DNA of 64,000 nucleotides from Mangrovivirga halotolerans (lineage in GTDB: Bacteria; Bacteroidota; Bacteroidia; Cytophagales; Cyclobacteriaceae): positions 186,001-250,000 of the forward strand of contig NZ_JAPFQN010000009.1 in NCBI RefSeq assembly GCF_026241165.1. The letters run 5' to 3'. The first letter of the stretch is position 1, and the number at the start of each line of letters is the position of its first letter. The translations under genes and the position numbers were made by a program. Positions 26,990-36,113 of this stretch are shown here, one piece after another. The notes below the pieces were generated by a model, which saw nothing but the letters and a program-made list of their open reading frames with translations, was not told where the DNA came from and did not search any database.

Positions 26990-27360
26990 TATTTGGAATA
27001 GGTACAGATATAATCGAAATAGATCGCGTTAAATCTTCACTTCAAAAAGGCGAGAAATTTAAAAGGATGGTATTTCATCCTGAAGAAATTGCTATTTGTG
27101 AACAAAACCCAAATACAGTATCCTCCTATGCTGGTCGTTTTGCTGCAAAAGAAGCAATGTTTAAAGCTTTGGGTACTGGATGGTCAGGTAATATGAAAAT
27201 TTCTGATGTGGTTATTAAAAATGACTCAAAAGGCAAGCCTTTCATAGAATTGGAAGGGGAGGTGGAAAAATATGCCAGAGAATGTGAAATAGAAGCAATC
27301 CATTTATCAATTTCGCATAGTAAGAGCTATGCAACTGCCATGGTGATACTAGAGAAATGA
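26986..27360 (+). CDS. acpS: Holo-ACP synthase (4'-phosphopantetheinyl transferase)
   Basis: A 124-residue AcpS counted from the ATG at 26986, which overlaps the stop of the previous gene; an upstream in-frame start at 26965 lies inside that gene and is less likely. MIFGIGTDIIEIDRV holds the metal-binding Asp, and GRFAAKEAMFKALGTGW the second Glu/Lys motif. It transfers the phosphopantetheine arm from CoA to acyl carrier proteins, here presumably the two ACPs of the cluster, or all of the cell's ACPs if it is the only copy. Confidence 0.92.
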   Translation: MIFGIGTDIIEIDRVKSSLQKGEKFKRMVFHPEEIAICEQNPNTVSSYAGRFAAKEAMFKALGTGWSGNMKISDVVIKNDSKGKPFIELEGEVEKYARECEIEAIHLSISHSKSYATAMVILEK

Positions 27361-27361
27361 A

Positions 27362-28654
27362 ATGAAAGAGTTTGATCCGACCATAGAAAGAAGCGACAAG
27401 GCTTTAATAATCAAAAAGCAAGATGATCTGTTAAAGGACACCATAAAATATGTGTTAGAAAACTCTGCTTTTTATCAAGATCATTTTAAAGTCAATAAAC
27501 TCAATGTTGAGGATATTAATAGTATATCAGAGCTAAATAAAATTCCGCCGATTAGTAAAAAAGATTTACAATCAAGGAATAAAGATTTCTGGTGCGCACC
27601 TGCAAAGCAAATTGTTGACTATTGTAATACTTCCGGTACAGAAGGGCAGCCCGTGACGATACCTCTTACTAAAAGTGACCTCGATCGACTAGCCTATAAC
27701 GAAGCTATTTCACTTGCTTGTGCTGAAGGTAGTGACGAGGATATATATCAATTATCAACAACTATTGATCGCCGATTTATGGCTGGGTTGGCTTATGCAC
27801 AGGGGGTAATTGCCCTGGGCGCCGGCTTAGTAAGGGTGGGGCCTGCACCAGCTGAACTTCAATGGTTAAATATTAAAGAACTCAACCCGACCACATTAAT
27901 TATTGTCCCGTCATTTTTAGTAAAGCTGATTGACTATGCCGAACGGAATCATATTGATTACCAGAACTCTTCTATTAAAAAGGCTGTCTGTATTGGAGAA
28001 TCAATTAGAGATGATAATCTTAAATTAAATGCTTTAGGCAGCCGGATAAAAGAAAAGTGGGATATAGAATTATTTTCTACATATGCCTCCACAGAAATGG
28101 GGACAGCCTTTACAGAATGTAAATTCGGAAGGGGAGGACATGAGCATCCCGAGTTGATAATTACTGAAATCATCGACGAAGAGGGAAATAATGTCAAGGA
28201 TGGAGAGTTTGGTGAATTAACAATAACTACGCTTGGAGTTGAAGGGATGCCCCTTATTCGATTTCGAACAGGGGATATTTGTAGAAAATTTACTGACCCA
28301 TGTAGCTGTGGCAGGACAACATCGCGCCTGGGGCCTTTATTAGGAAGAAAAAATCAAATGATTAAATTCAAAGGCACTACGATTTATCCTCCGGCAATAT
28401 TCAATGTTTTAGATAATCAAGAGTTTATATCTCTATATTGTATAGAAGTGTATTCAGATGAATTGGGGAATGATCAAATCAGAGTTAGATTTAGCGCTGA
28501 ACGTAATTTTGATTTAAAAGTATTAAAGGAACAGTTTAGTGTAAATATTCGGGCAACTCCGATGCTTATCGAAGAATCTTTTGAAGACCTTTATCGCATA
28601 ATCCATCCCAAAAATAGCCGGAAGCCCGTGAAATACTTCGATTTCAGGAAATAA
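27362..28654 (+). CDS. PaaK-like adenylating ligase (aryl acid activation)
   Basis: A 430-residue member of the acyl-adenylate superfamily, closest in layout to phenylacetate-CoA ligase. The phosphate-binding loop is YCNTSGTEGQPVTIP, and later STYASTEMGTAFTEC, PLIRFRTGDICRK and GRTTSRLGPLLGRKNQMIKFKGTTIYP are the ATP and hinge motifs. With the ammonia-lyase in the cluster, the natural reading is activation of the cinnamic or coumaric acid starter onto CoA or directly onto an ACP. Followed by a strong terminator. Confidence 0.88.
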   Translation: MKEFDPTIERSDKALIIKKQDDLLKDTIKYVLENSAFYQDHFKVNKLNVEDINSISELNKIPPISKKDLQSRNKDFWCAPAKQIVDYCNTSGTEGQPVTIPLTKSDLDRLAYNEAISLACAEGSDEDIYQLSTTIDRRFMAGLAYAQGVIALGAGLVRVGPAPAELQWLNIKELNPTTLIIVPSFLVKLIDYAERNHIDYQNSSIKKAVCIGESIRDDNLKLNALGSRIKEKWDIELFSTYASTEMGTAFTECKFGRGGHEHPELIITEIIDEEGNNVKDGEFGELTITTLGVEGMPLIRFRTGDICRKFTDPCSCGRTTSRLGPLLGRKNQMIKFKGTTIYPPAIFNVLDNQEFISLYCIEVYSDELGNDQIRVRFSAERNFDLKVLKEQFSVNIRATPMLIEESFEDLYRIIHPKNSRKPVKYFDFRK

Positions 28655-28666
28655 AAGGAAATAAAA

Positions 28667-28692
28667 AAAGGAATAGCAAACGCTATTCCTTT
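28667..28692. terminator. Two-way terminator ending the first pigment operon
   Basis: An eleven-base perfect stem (AAAGGAATAGC / GCTATTCCTTT) with an AAAC loop is flanked by A and T runs on both sides, so it can end both the plus-strand operon finishing at 28654 and the minus-strand gene finishing at 28713. Confidence 0.8.
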
Positions 28693-28712
28693 AACTTTTT
28701 TTCTTATTGAGT

Positions 28713-29375
28713 TTAAGAGTTGCTTTTTATCCAGGTTTTATAATGTCTTCTGTCAATATCTTTAATTATTCTGTAGAATGAACCTGCCCAGTAATTTCTG
28801 ATACCGAAACCTCCTGGTTTACCTATTAATCGATCTTTAAGCAATATTTTTCCTGTTTCAAGATCTACAGCGACAAACCAATAATAACCTGCAAGGCCTA
28901 CTTTATCATAAGCTTCTGCTATGAATAAAACACCAACACCTTTTTTATTGTCAACCTTATCCCAGTTATAACTTTGGACAAATGAAGTGATTTGATCTGA
29001 TGTATAACCAGGGACTAGTTTACTAACCATCTGTGAAGGATCTGTTGCCTGGTTAACCTCTCTGATCATATCTATGTCATTGGAAATAGATGTTTTATCT
29101 AACATTCCTTTTATGTCGTATTTTTCTGATTCCCGAATGAATAGATTATTCCAGCTTTTAAAATACTTGTCTTTAATATCTCTTTCTGTTAGCGTACCAT
29201 TACCGGCAAATTGTGAAAAATCACCAATTATTTTCATATGAGAATAATCAACACCTAGCCAGGTTATTGGTGTCTCCGGGAAGAACAACTTGTTGGTATT
29301 TTGAGCAAAAATTAAGGTTGATGCGATAAAAAATAGTGTGAGTGCGGTAAATAAATTTCTCATAGTTGAATTCAA
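28713..29375 (-). CDS. Exported protein of unknown function
   Basis: A 220-residue exported protein with a signal peptide (~residues 1-24, ending LIFAQ). The mature part includes ETPITWLGVDYSHMKIIGDF and later YYWFVAVDLETGKILLKDRLIGKPGGFGIRNYWAGSFYRII, with no motif I know. It is on the minus strand inside the pigment region, 118 bases from the flavin halogenase-like gene on the same strand, so the two may be co-transcribed and its role may belong to the pigment pathway. Confidence 0.65.
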   Translation of the reverse strand: MNSTMRNLFTALTLFFIASTLIFAQNTNKLFFPETPITWLGVDYSHMKIIGDFSQFAGNGTLTERDIKDKYFKSWNNLFIRESEKYDIKGMLDKTSISNDIDMIREVNQATDPSQMVSKLVPGYTSDQITSFVQSYNWDKVDNKKGVGVLFIAEAYDKVGLAGYYWFVAVDLETGKILLKDRLIGKPGGFGIRNYWAGSFYRIIKDIDRRHYKTWIKSNS

Positions 29376-29492
29376 ATTAAAAATACTGTTTCAATAATTA
29401 AGATTTATTTAATAGCTCTAAAGCTAATTTATGATGTCAATAATGTCAATTCTTAAAAAATAATTAATTGATCATCTTACAATAGATATAAA

Positions 29493-30707
29493 TTATATTG
29501 CATTGCTTAATGCCTTTAGAGCCCTTTTATGTTTCTTAACAAACGGATTACTACTATCCCAGACATAACCTGCCAAAACTGAGCAGATTTGTTTTTTCAT
29601 AAGCTCATTTTCTTTCTCAGTGAAAAATATTTTTTGAAGAGTTCCGTCATACCATCCGGTTACAAATGTTCGGAAAACATCTACCCCTTTATTAATATAA
29701 TCAGCATATTCTTTTTCCCAATCTACATTTTCTCCATTCAGGTTTTTGGCAACCAACTCAGCTGCCAGAGCTCCCGATTCAGTAGCGAAAGTTACTCCGG
29801 AAGAAAATACAGGATCTAAAAATTCAGTGGCATTTCCTGTAAGGGTAAATCCTTTGCCATAAAGTTGGGAGACTGCTGCTGAGTAACCAGTGATCTGCCT
29901 GGCATCAAACAGAGTTGGCATGGATCCAAACCTTTTCTTTAGCTCAGGTATTTTATCTATCCATTGTTGTAACTTTTCATTTGCAGAACCATCATAGCAA
30001 TCAATATCTTCCGGACTACCGACAATTCCTACTGATGTGGTGTGATCAGAAAAAGGGATAATCCATATCCAAATTTCCTGAGTATGAACAATAATTGTTA
30101 TTCGATCACCTTCGGATTCCTCATGTCTTAAATCATCTTTAAAATGAGCGAAAAGAGAGGTTCTAACCGGAAAATCAGATGGTTTATTTAAATTCAATAA
30201 CCTGGGTAATACTCTGCCATAGCCACTTGCATCAATAATATGATCAGCACTAATTTGTTTGCTGTTGCCATTTTTATCTGATACGGTAGTTATTGATTTG
30301 CCATCTTCAAAAAACTCAACATCGGTCACCATAGTATTATATTCTATTTCGACCCCTCTGTCTTCAATTGCTTTTGCTAAGCAATAATCAAAATCAGCAC
30401 GTTTTACCTGCCATGTCCAGGACCATCCGTCAGTGTACTGATCTGAAAAATTAAAGTCGCATACGTTGTTGTTATCGATGAATTTAGCGCCATTTTTAGT
30501 TTGAAAACCCTGTTTTTTAACTTCATCAATTAGCCCTGCTTTCTCAAGGTTGTCCATACATCTTGGGAGTAGGCTTTCACCAATGACAAATCTTGGAAAG
30601 GATTCCTTCTCAATTATTTTGACAGAAACCCCTTTTTTATTTAATACACCTGCGGCAACAGTGGCTGAAGGTCCTGCTCCGATTATAAGAACTTGAGTCT
30701 TTTCCAT
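29493..30707 (-). CDS. Flavin-dependent halogenase-like oxygenase
   Basis: A 404-residue FAD enzyme. The N-terminal GxGPSA flavin loop (residues 9-14) is followed by FPRFVIGESLLPRC, typical of flavin halogenases. Residues 213-218 read WIWIIP, matching the WxWxIP motif that marks FAD-dependent halogenases, and Lys71 in QTKNGAKF lines up with the catalytic lysine of phenol/pyrrole halogenases. Halogenation of the aryl ring is therefore possible; related enzymes in some pigment clusters hydroxylate instead. It is transcribed divergently from the ammonia-lyase operon across a 203-base gap, so it may be separately controlled. Confidence 0.8.
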   Translation of the reverse strand: MEKTQVLIIGAGPSATVAAGVLNKKGVSVKIIEKESFPRFVIGESLLPRCMDNLEKAGLIDEVKKQGFQTKNGAKFIDNNNVCDFNFSDQYTDGWSWTWQVKRADFDYCLAKAIEDRGVEIEYNTMVTDVEFFEDGKSITTVSDKNGNSKQISADHIIDASGYGRVLPRLLNLNKPSDFPVRTSLFAHFKDDLRHEESEGDRITIIVHTQEIWIWIIPFSDHTTSVGIVGSPEDIDCYDGSANEKLQQWIDKIPELKKRFGSMPTLFDARQITGYSAAVSQLYGKGFTLTGNATEFLDPVFSSGVTFATESGALAAELVAKNLNGENVDWEKEYADYINKGVDVFRTFVTGWYDGTLQKIFFTEKENELMKKQICSVLAGYVWDSSNPFVKKHKRALKALSNAI

Positions 30708-30910
30708 CTACAAAAAATATCGTTCAATAAAAAAAATGGTATAGCGATAGCTCTAAAAACCTGCAAGTTAAGAATATAATTTTAATTTTTAATCATTTTA
30801 GATTTATGTGGTTAGCTAATTGTACTTTAGGATGATTTTTGTTAGTTTGCGCACATTTTTGAGCTTGCAAACATTATTAGGATAGGGCTAGGGATCTAAA
30901 GTGTGATATT

Positions 30911-32452
30911 ATGGTAGAAATCGGGTATTCTTCGTTAAACCTTGAGGGGATAAATGATATTGTCTTCAAAGGTAAAAAAATTGTTCTTTCTGATGAGCTA
31001 ATTGAGAAAGTTGAAGAGAGCTATAAGTTCTTAACTGATTTTTCTAAGGATAAAGTTATTTATGGGATCAATACTGGCTTTGGCCCTATGGCTCAATATA
31101 AAATAGAAGAAAAAGACCAGCTCGATCTTCAATATAATTTAATAAGAAGTCACTCTTCTGGTTTCGGAAAGCCTATATCTCCTCAAGATGTAAAAGCATC
31201 GATGATTGCCAGAATGAATACGCTTTCCCTGGGCTATTCGGGAGTTCATTTATCAGCAGTAACTATTCTGAAGGAATTCATTAATAATGATATCACACCA
31301 TTAATTTTTGAACATGGTGGAGTTGGAGCAAGTGGAGACCTTGTGCAGTTAGCACACCTTGCATTGGTGATGATCGGTGAGGGGAAAGTGTTTTATAAAG
31401 GTGAATTAAGGCCTACCGCAGAAGTACTTAAGGAACTGGATATAGAACCCATGAAAGTCCATTTAAGAGAAGGACTGGCAATCATGAATGGGACTAGTGT
31501 GATGACAGGCATAGGAATAGTGAACTCAATTTATGCCCAACGAGCCATTGAATGGTCTATAGCCAGTACTCTCATGATTTGCGAGATGGTAGATTCTTAT
31601 GATGATTATTTTTCCAGGGAATTAAATCATTCAAAAAAGCACGTAGGACAACAACAGGTAGCCTCAATTTTATATGACTATATGAATGATAGTCAATATA
31701 TACGTAAAAGAGAGTCTAGCTTATACAGAGATAATTCAGATAAAAAACATTTCGAAGATAAAGTCCAGGAGTATTATTCATTGCGATGTGTTCCTCAAAT
31801 AGTCGGGACGATACTAGAGACAGTTAAGCAAAGTCAGAAATTACTTGTAGAAGAAATAAATTCTGCCAATGATAATCCTATCGTTGATGTAAAAGCCAGG
31901 AATGTACTTCACGGAGGTAATTTTCATGGTGATTATGTCTCATTTGAAATGGACAAATTGAAAATTGCCATCACCAAACTTTCAATGTTAGCTGAGAGGC
32001 AAATAAACTTCTTAATGAATCCGGCACTTAACGGATTACTTCCACCATTTGCAAATCTTGGAAAACTAGGGTTTAATTTTGGGATGCAGGGTGTGCAATT
32101 TACAGCTACATCTACTACAGCAGAGAACCAGACACTTTCAACTCCTATGTATATTCATAGTATTCCCAACAACAATGATAATCAGGATATTGTGAGTATG
32201 GGGACCAATGCAGCTACTATTACCCGAAAAGTTATAGATAATACTTTTGAGGTATTAGCTATAGAGCTGATAAGCATTGTTCAATCTTTGGACTTAATTA
32301 AGAAAACAGATGGATTATCAGCTAAATCTAAAGAGTGTTACAATGCTGTAAGAAATATAGTGCCCAAGTTTACCAATGATTATCCAATCTATGAAGATTT
32401 AGAAAGGGTGAAGAAATATTTATTGGAAAATTCACCAATTGAAAATTTATAA
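30911..32452 (+). CDS. Tyrosine ammonia-lyase (aromatic amino acid lyase)
   Basis: A 513-residue HAL/PAL-family lyase. GGVGASGDLVQL supplies Ala140-Ser141-Gly142, which cyclise to the MIO electrophile; IYGINTGFGPMAQ at the N-terminus is also typical. The overall sequence matches, as far as I recall it, the tyrosine ammonia-lyase of flexirubin-forming Flavobacterium rather than histidine lyases, although the selectivity site reads SH as in many HALs. It would make p-coumarate from tyrosine as the aryl starter for the pigment. It starts the second plus-strand operon. Confidence 0.88.
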   Translation: MVEIGYSSLNLEGINDIVFKGKKIVLSDELIEKVEESYKFLTDFSKDKVIYGINTGFGPMAQYKIEEKDQLDLQYNLIRSHSSGFGKPISPQDVKASMIARMNTLSLGYSGVHLSAVTILKEFINNDITPLIFEHGGVGASGDLVQLAHLALVMIGEGKVFYKGELRPTAEVLKELDIEPMKVHLREGLAIMNGTSVMTGIGIVNSIYAQRAIEWSIASTLMICEMVDSYDDYFSRELNHSKKHVGQQQVASILYDYMNDSQYIRKRESSLYRDNSDKKHFEDKVQEYYSLRCVPQIVGTILETVKQSQKLLVEEINSANDNPIVDVKARNVLHGGNFHGDYVSFEMDKLKIAITKLSMLAERQINFLMNPALNGLLPPFANLGKLGFNFGMQGVQFTATSTTAENQTLSTPMYIHSIPNNNDNQDIVSMGTNAATITRKVIDNTFEVLAIELISIVQSLDLIKKTDGLSAKSKECYNAVRNIVPKFTNDYPIYEDLERVKKYLLENSPIENL

Positions 32453-32546
32453 TAGTCATGCAATGTCTGCATGCATAATTAAATTTTCTACCTTGTGGAT
32501 GTTGATTTTATAATTTATTTTTGATCGATTTTTATAATACTAATTA

Positions 32547-33272
32547 ATGAAGTACGCATTAGTAACCGGTGGAGCCAGAGGAATAGGAAAGGCTATTTGT
32601 CTTAATTTAGCTGAAAAGGGGTATAATATTTTAATTAATTATAACTCCAGTACAACTGCAGCTGAAGAATTAAAAGCTCAGATTGAAAAACTAGGGGTAA
32701 AGGCAGAATTACTTCAGTTTGATGTTTCTGATCGGGAGGTTACGCGAAAAAATATTCATTCCTGGTTTGAAAATCACCCGGATGATAAGCTTGAAATATT
32801 AGTTAATAACGCTGGAATTCGAAAAGATAACCTGATGCTATGGATGGAAGATTCAGAGTGGGATCAGGTACTTAATATTAGCCTTGGAGGATTTTATAAT
32901 GTTACCAAGGCTGCGCTGGATACAATGATCAAAAATAAAGGTGGAAGAATAATTAATATTGTTTCACTTTCAGGTATTAAAGGATTGCCGGGTCAAACTA
33001 ATTATTCAGCAGCGAAGGCAGCAGTTATAGGAGCTACAAAATCACTTGCCCAGGAAGTAGGGCGTCGAGGCATAACGGTAAATGCGGTGGCTCCCGGCTT
33101 TATAAAAACAGATATGACAGAAGATATTGATGAGAAGCAATATAAATCCACAATTCCATTAAAGCGTTTTGGGACATCTGATGAAGTAGCTAAACTTGTT
33201 GGTTTTCTCGCATCAGAAGATGCTTCTTATATTACTGGAGAAGTTATTTCTATAAATGGGGGATTACTATAA
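32547..33272 (+). CDS. 3-oxoacyl-ACP reductase, FabG-like SDR
   Basis: A 241-residue short-chain dehydrogenase with GGARGIG (cofactor loop), NNAG, a catalytic Ser in NIVSLSGIKG and the YxxxK pair in NYSAAKAA. C-terminal SFSVNGG-type end (ITGEVISINGG) fits FabG. It would reduce 3-oxoacyl-ACP with NADPH before dehydration in polyene elongation. Only two bases before the next ketosynthase gene. Confidence 0.9.
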   Translation: MKYALVTGGARGIGKAICLNLAEKGYNILINYNSSTTAAEELKAQIEKLGVKAELLQFDVSDREVTRKNIHSWFENHPDDKLEILVNNAGIRKDNLMLWMEDSEWDQVLNISLGGFYNVTKAALDTMIKNKGGRIINIVSLSGIKGLPGQTNYSAAKAAVIGATKSLAQEVGRRGITVNAVAPGFIKTDMTEDIDEKQYKSTIPLKRFGTSDEVAKLVGFLASEDASYITGEVISINGGLL

Positions 33273-33274
33273 TT

Positions 33275-34495
33275 ATGGATAATAGGGTAGTTATAACGGG
33301 AATTGGTATTTATTCTACTTTAGGTGTTAACCTGGAGGAGGTAATTAATTCGTTATACAATGGGAAATCTGGTATCGGGATTGATGAAGAACGATATGAT
33401 ATGGGTTTCCGATCACCATTGACAGGAGTTATAAAGACTCCTGATCTTAAACCTTACTTAAAAAGAAGAGAAAGAATAGGTTTGCCTGAACAAGGACAGT
33501 ATGCTTATCTGGCCACTCTTGAAGCTTTAAATAATGCTAAAATGAACCAGGAGTTTCTGGATAACAATATCGTTGGCATTATTTATGGCAATGATAGTAG
33601 TGCTAAGCCTGTAATTGAAGCGTCTGATATTGTCCGTGAGAAAAAAGATACAACATTAATAGGCAGTGGATCGATTTTTCAATCGATGAATTCTACTGTT
33701 ACAATGAACCTTTCAACAATTTTAAAGTTGAAGGGGATCAATATGACTATAAGTGCTGCCTGTGCAAGCGGGTCGCATTCCATAGGGATGGGATATATGT
33801 TGATCAAGCATGGTTACCAGGATAAAGTGATATGTGGAGGTGCCCAGGAGATTAACGCTCAAAGCATGGGTAGCTTCGATGGGTTAAGTACTTTTTCAGT
33901 ACGAACTGATGATCCGACAGCAGCATCCAGACCATTTGATGTAGAACGTGATGGATTAGTGCCAAGTGGAGGAGCAGCAACAGTAATTATTGAAAGTCTT
34001 GAGTCTGCCCAGAAACGAGGAGCAAAGATATATGGAGAGATATTAGGATATGGTTTTTCCTCTGATGGAGATCACATTTCCAGGCCTAACCAGCATGGCC
34101 CTTCAAGGTCTCTGGAAAATGCATTTAATCAGGCTAATCTCAAACCTGAGGATATTGATTATATAAATGCCCATGCAACGTCAACTCCAATTGGTGACTT
34201 GAATGAGGCAAAGGCGATAGATTCTATTTTTGGAAACTCAAAACCATTTATTTCATCAACCAAATCAATGACTGGTCATGAAATGTGGATGGCCGGAGCG
34301 AGTGAAATTGTGTACTCATTGCTTATGATGGAAAACAATTTTATTGCCCCAAGCATTAACTTAAATAAGCCCAACGACGAAATAAAACATCTTAACTTCG
34401 CTAAGGAAAGAGTCGATACTGATTTTAATACTTTTTTATCTAATTCCTTCGGTTTTGGAGGAACAAATTCATCAATTATTATTAGAAAAATTTGA
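33275..34495 (+). CDS. Beta-ketoacyl-ACP synthase, intact (FabF type)
   Basis: A 406-residue condensing enzyme with Cys163 in SAACASGSHS, His300 in INAHATSTP and His335 in MTGHEMWMAGA; the C-terminal NSFGFGGTNSSIII is present. It resembles FabF/FabB of fatty acid synthesis more than the first ketosynthase of the cluster, so it may perform the first or priming elongations. The next gene, an ACP, follows after six bases. Confidence 0.9.
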   Translation: MDNRVVITGIGIYSTLGVNLEEVINSLYNGKSGIGIDEERYDMGFRSPLTGVIKTPDLKPYLKRRERIGLPEQGQYAYLATLEALNNAKMNQEFLDNNIVGIIYGNDSSAKPVIEASDIVREKKDTTLIGSGSIFQSMNSTVTMNLSTILKLKGINMTISAACASGSHSIGMGYMLIKHGYQDKVICGGAQEINAQSMGSFDGLSTFSVRTDDPTAASRPFDVERDGLVPSGGAATVIIESLESAQKRGAKIYGEILGYGFSSDGDHISRPNQHGPSRSLENAFNQANLKPEDIDYINAHATSTPIGDLNEAKAIDSIFGNSKPFISSTKSMTGHEMWMAGASEIVYSLLMMENNFIAPSINLNKPNDEIKHLNFAKERVDTDFNTFLSNSFGFGGTNSSIIIRKI

Positions 34496-34501
34496 TTTTT
34501 T

Positions 34502-34759
34502 ATGGAAGTAATGAGCAAAGAGGATATTATTGAAAAGGTAAATGAATTTCTTGTTGAGGAGTTTGAAGTTGAACAAGAAGCAATTTTGCCAGATGCTGAT
34601 TTGAAGGAAACTCTTGACATGGATAGTCTTGACTATGTTGATCTTGTCATAGAAATTGAAAGCAATTTTGGCTTTAAAGTTCAACCTGAAGACTTTGTTG
34701 ATATCAAGACCTTTCAGGATTTCTACGATTATATAACAGATAGAGTAGAGACTAAATAA
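34502..34759 (+). CDS. Acyl carrier protein (second of two)
   Basis: An 85-residue acyl carrier protein; DMDSLDYVDLVI places the phosphopantetheine serine at Ser42. Its sequence differs clearly from the first ACP, as is normal when one carries the aryl starter and the other the growing chain. The stop overlaps the start of the following acyltransferase by one base. Confidence 0.92.
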   Translation: MEVMSKEDIIEKVNEFLVEEFEVEQEAILPDADLKETLDMDSLDYVDLVIEIESNFGFKVQPEDFVDIKTFQDFYDYITDRVETK

Positions 34760-35661
34760 TGGCATGGAAGGGCAAGACCCGCGGTGGCCTGTTAGGGTAT
34801 AAAATTTTTATTTCCGTTTTAAATACATTCGGAATCAAACCTGCATACTGGCTGTTACGTGTCGTTGCTGCTTATTTTGTGTTGTTTTCACCCTCTGCTT
34901 TTCGTAGTATAAAAAAATACTATAATCAGATTCATGGGGTCAAAGGCTTAAAAGCCTATTCAGCAATTTATTCCAATTTCTATGTTTTCGGACAAACCAT
35001 ATTGGATAAGGTTGCTATTATGTCTGGTATGAAGGAAAAATATTCTTACGATTTTGTTGGTGAAGAATACCTTATTGAGCTTAAGAAGAAAGGCAGAGGC
35101 GGAGTACTGGTAAGTGCACACTTGGGTAATTGGGATATTGCCGGGTTTTTGCTGAAACGAATTGATGTGAAAATCAATGTTGTAATGTTTGAAGCAGAAC
35201 ATCAGAAAATTAAACAGTATCTCAGTTCTATTATGGATAGTGGTAATATGAAAGTAATTCCTATAAAAAGGGATCTTTCTCATATAATTAGTATCCGTAA
35301 AGCTCTGGCGAATAATGAAATTATATGTATGCATGGCGATCGGTTTGTACAGGGAAGTCGTGTCATTCAAAAAGATTTTATGGGTGAAAAGGCATATTTT
35401 CCTACCGGCGTTTTTTCAATCATTGAAAAATTTAAAGTGCCTTATACCTTCGTGTATTGTATGAAATCTTCAAAAGATTCTTTACACTATGAATTATCTT
35501 CCACTCCGGTATTAGATCCCCTGAACAAAAATGGGGAGAATGAAATAATAAATGATTATATAAAGACATTAGAAGGGAAACTAATTCAATACCCTGATCA
35601 GTGGTTCAATTATTATGACTTTTGGAGTAAAACAGCTACCGGAGCAATTATTGAAGAATGA
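34759..35661 (+). CDS. LpxL-type acyltransferase
   Basis: A 300-residue lysophospholipid/lipid A acyltransferase-family protein with one N-terminal membrane helix. HLGNWD gives the H-x4-D catalytic pair His121-Asp126; GDRFVQGSR and later FPTGVFSIIEKFKVPYTFVY are typical. In E. coli and Xanthomonas aryl polyene systems a related acyltransferase loads the polyene onto a membrane lipid. A housekeeping role in lipid A cannot be excluded, but position favours the pigment. Confidence 0.85.
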   Translation: MAWKGKTRGGLLGYKIFISVLNTFGIKPAYWLLRVVAAYFVLFSPSAFRSIKKYYNQIHGVKGLKAYSAIYSNFYVFGQTILDKVAIMSGMKEKYSYDFVGEEYLIELKKKGRGGVLVSAHLGNWDIAGFLLKRIDVKINVVMFEAEHQKIKQYLSSIMDSGNMKVIPIKRDLSHIISIRKALANNEIICMHGDRFVQGSRVIQKDFMGEKAYFPTGVFSIIEKFKVPYTFVYCMKSSKDSLHYELSSTPVLDPLNKNGENEIINDYIKTLEGKLIQYPDQWFNYYDFWSKTATGAIIEE

Positions 35662-35681
35662 TCTTTCTAAAATATTAATTG

Positions 35682-36113
35682 ATGAATAGTATATCTGAAG
35701 GAACCGATTTACAAAACTATATACCACAAAGGCCTCCCTTTTTTATGATTGATAAATTATATGAAAAAGGTGATAATTTTGTGGTTTCGGGCTTAAAAGT
35801 TTCATCTGACAATATTTTATTTGAAGATGGACAGCTTAGGGAAGGTGGGATAATTGAAAATATAGCACAAACTGCTGCGCTATTTGCAGGAGTGAGTTTT
35901 AAAGATTCAGGAAAAGAAGTTCCAGTGGGATACATTGCCGGAATTAAGAACCTGAAAATTAATAAACTTCCTGAAACAGGAGATGAGTTAATAACCAAAA
36001 CAACGGTTACTAACGAATTGAATAATATTCAAATAGTAAATGGTGAAGTTAAAAGTGAAGCAGGTGAGTTAATTGCATCGTGTGAATTAAGAATATTTAT
36101 TAAAGAATCATAA
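35682..36113 (+). CDS. Hot-dog dehydratase-like protein without catalytic histidine
   Basis: A 143-residue FabZ-like protein counted from the ATG at 35682 (a TTG at 35679 is adjacent). IPQRPPFFMIDKLYE and IIENIAQTAALFAG are FabZ landmarks, and Glu59 corresponds to the catalytic Glu, but the GHFP segment carrying the catalytic His is absent and the protein has no histidine at all. It may be the non-catalytic partner of the intact dehydratase at 17640; in E. coli the dehydratases ApeI and ApeP form a heterocomplex. It overlaps the next gene by one base. Confidence 0.8.
   Translation: MNSISEGTDLQNYIPQRPPFFMIDKLYEKGDNFVVSGLKVSSDNILFEDGQLREGGIIENIAQTAALFAGVSFKDSGKEVPVGYIAGIKNLKINKLPETGDELITKTTVTNELNNIQIVNGEVKSEAGELIASCELRIFIKES

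Noticed and set aside
30911-32452. Histidine ammonia-lyase HutH
   Set aside because: No hut genes nearby and the pigment context and sequence favour tyrosine ammonia-lyase.
32457-32473. CATGCA-atgtc-TGCATG inverted repeat after the ammonia-lyase
   Set aside because: Six-base stem without a T run; not convincing as terminator or operator.
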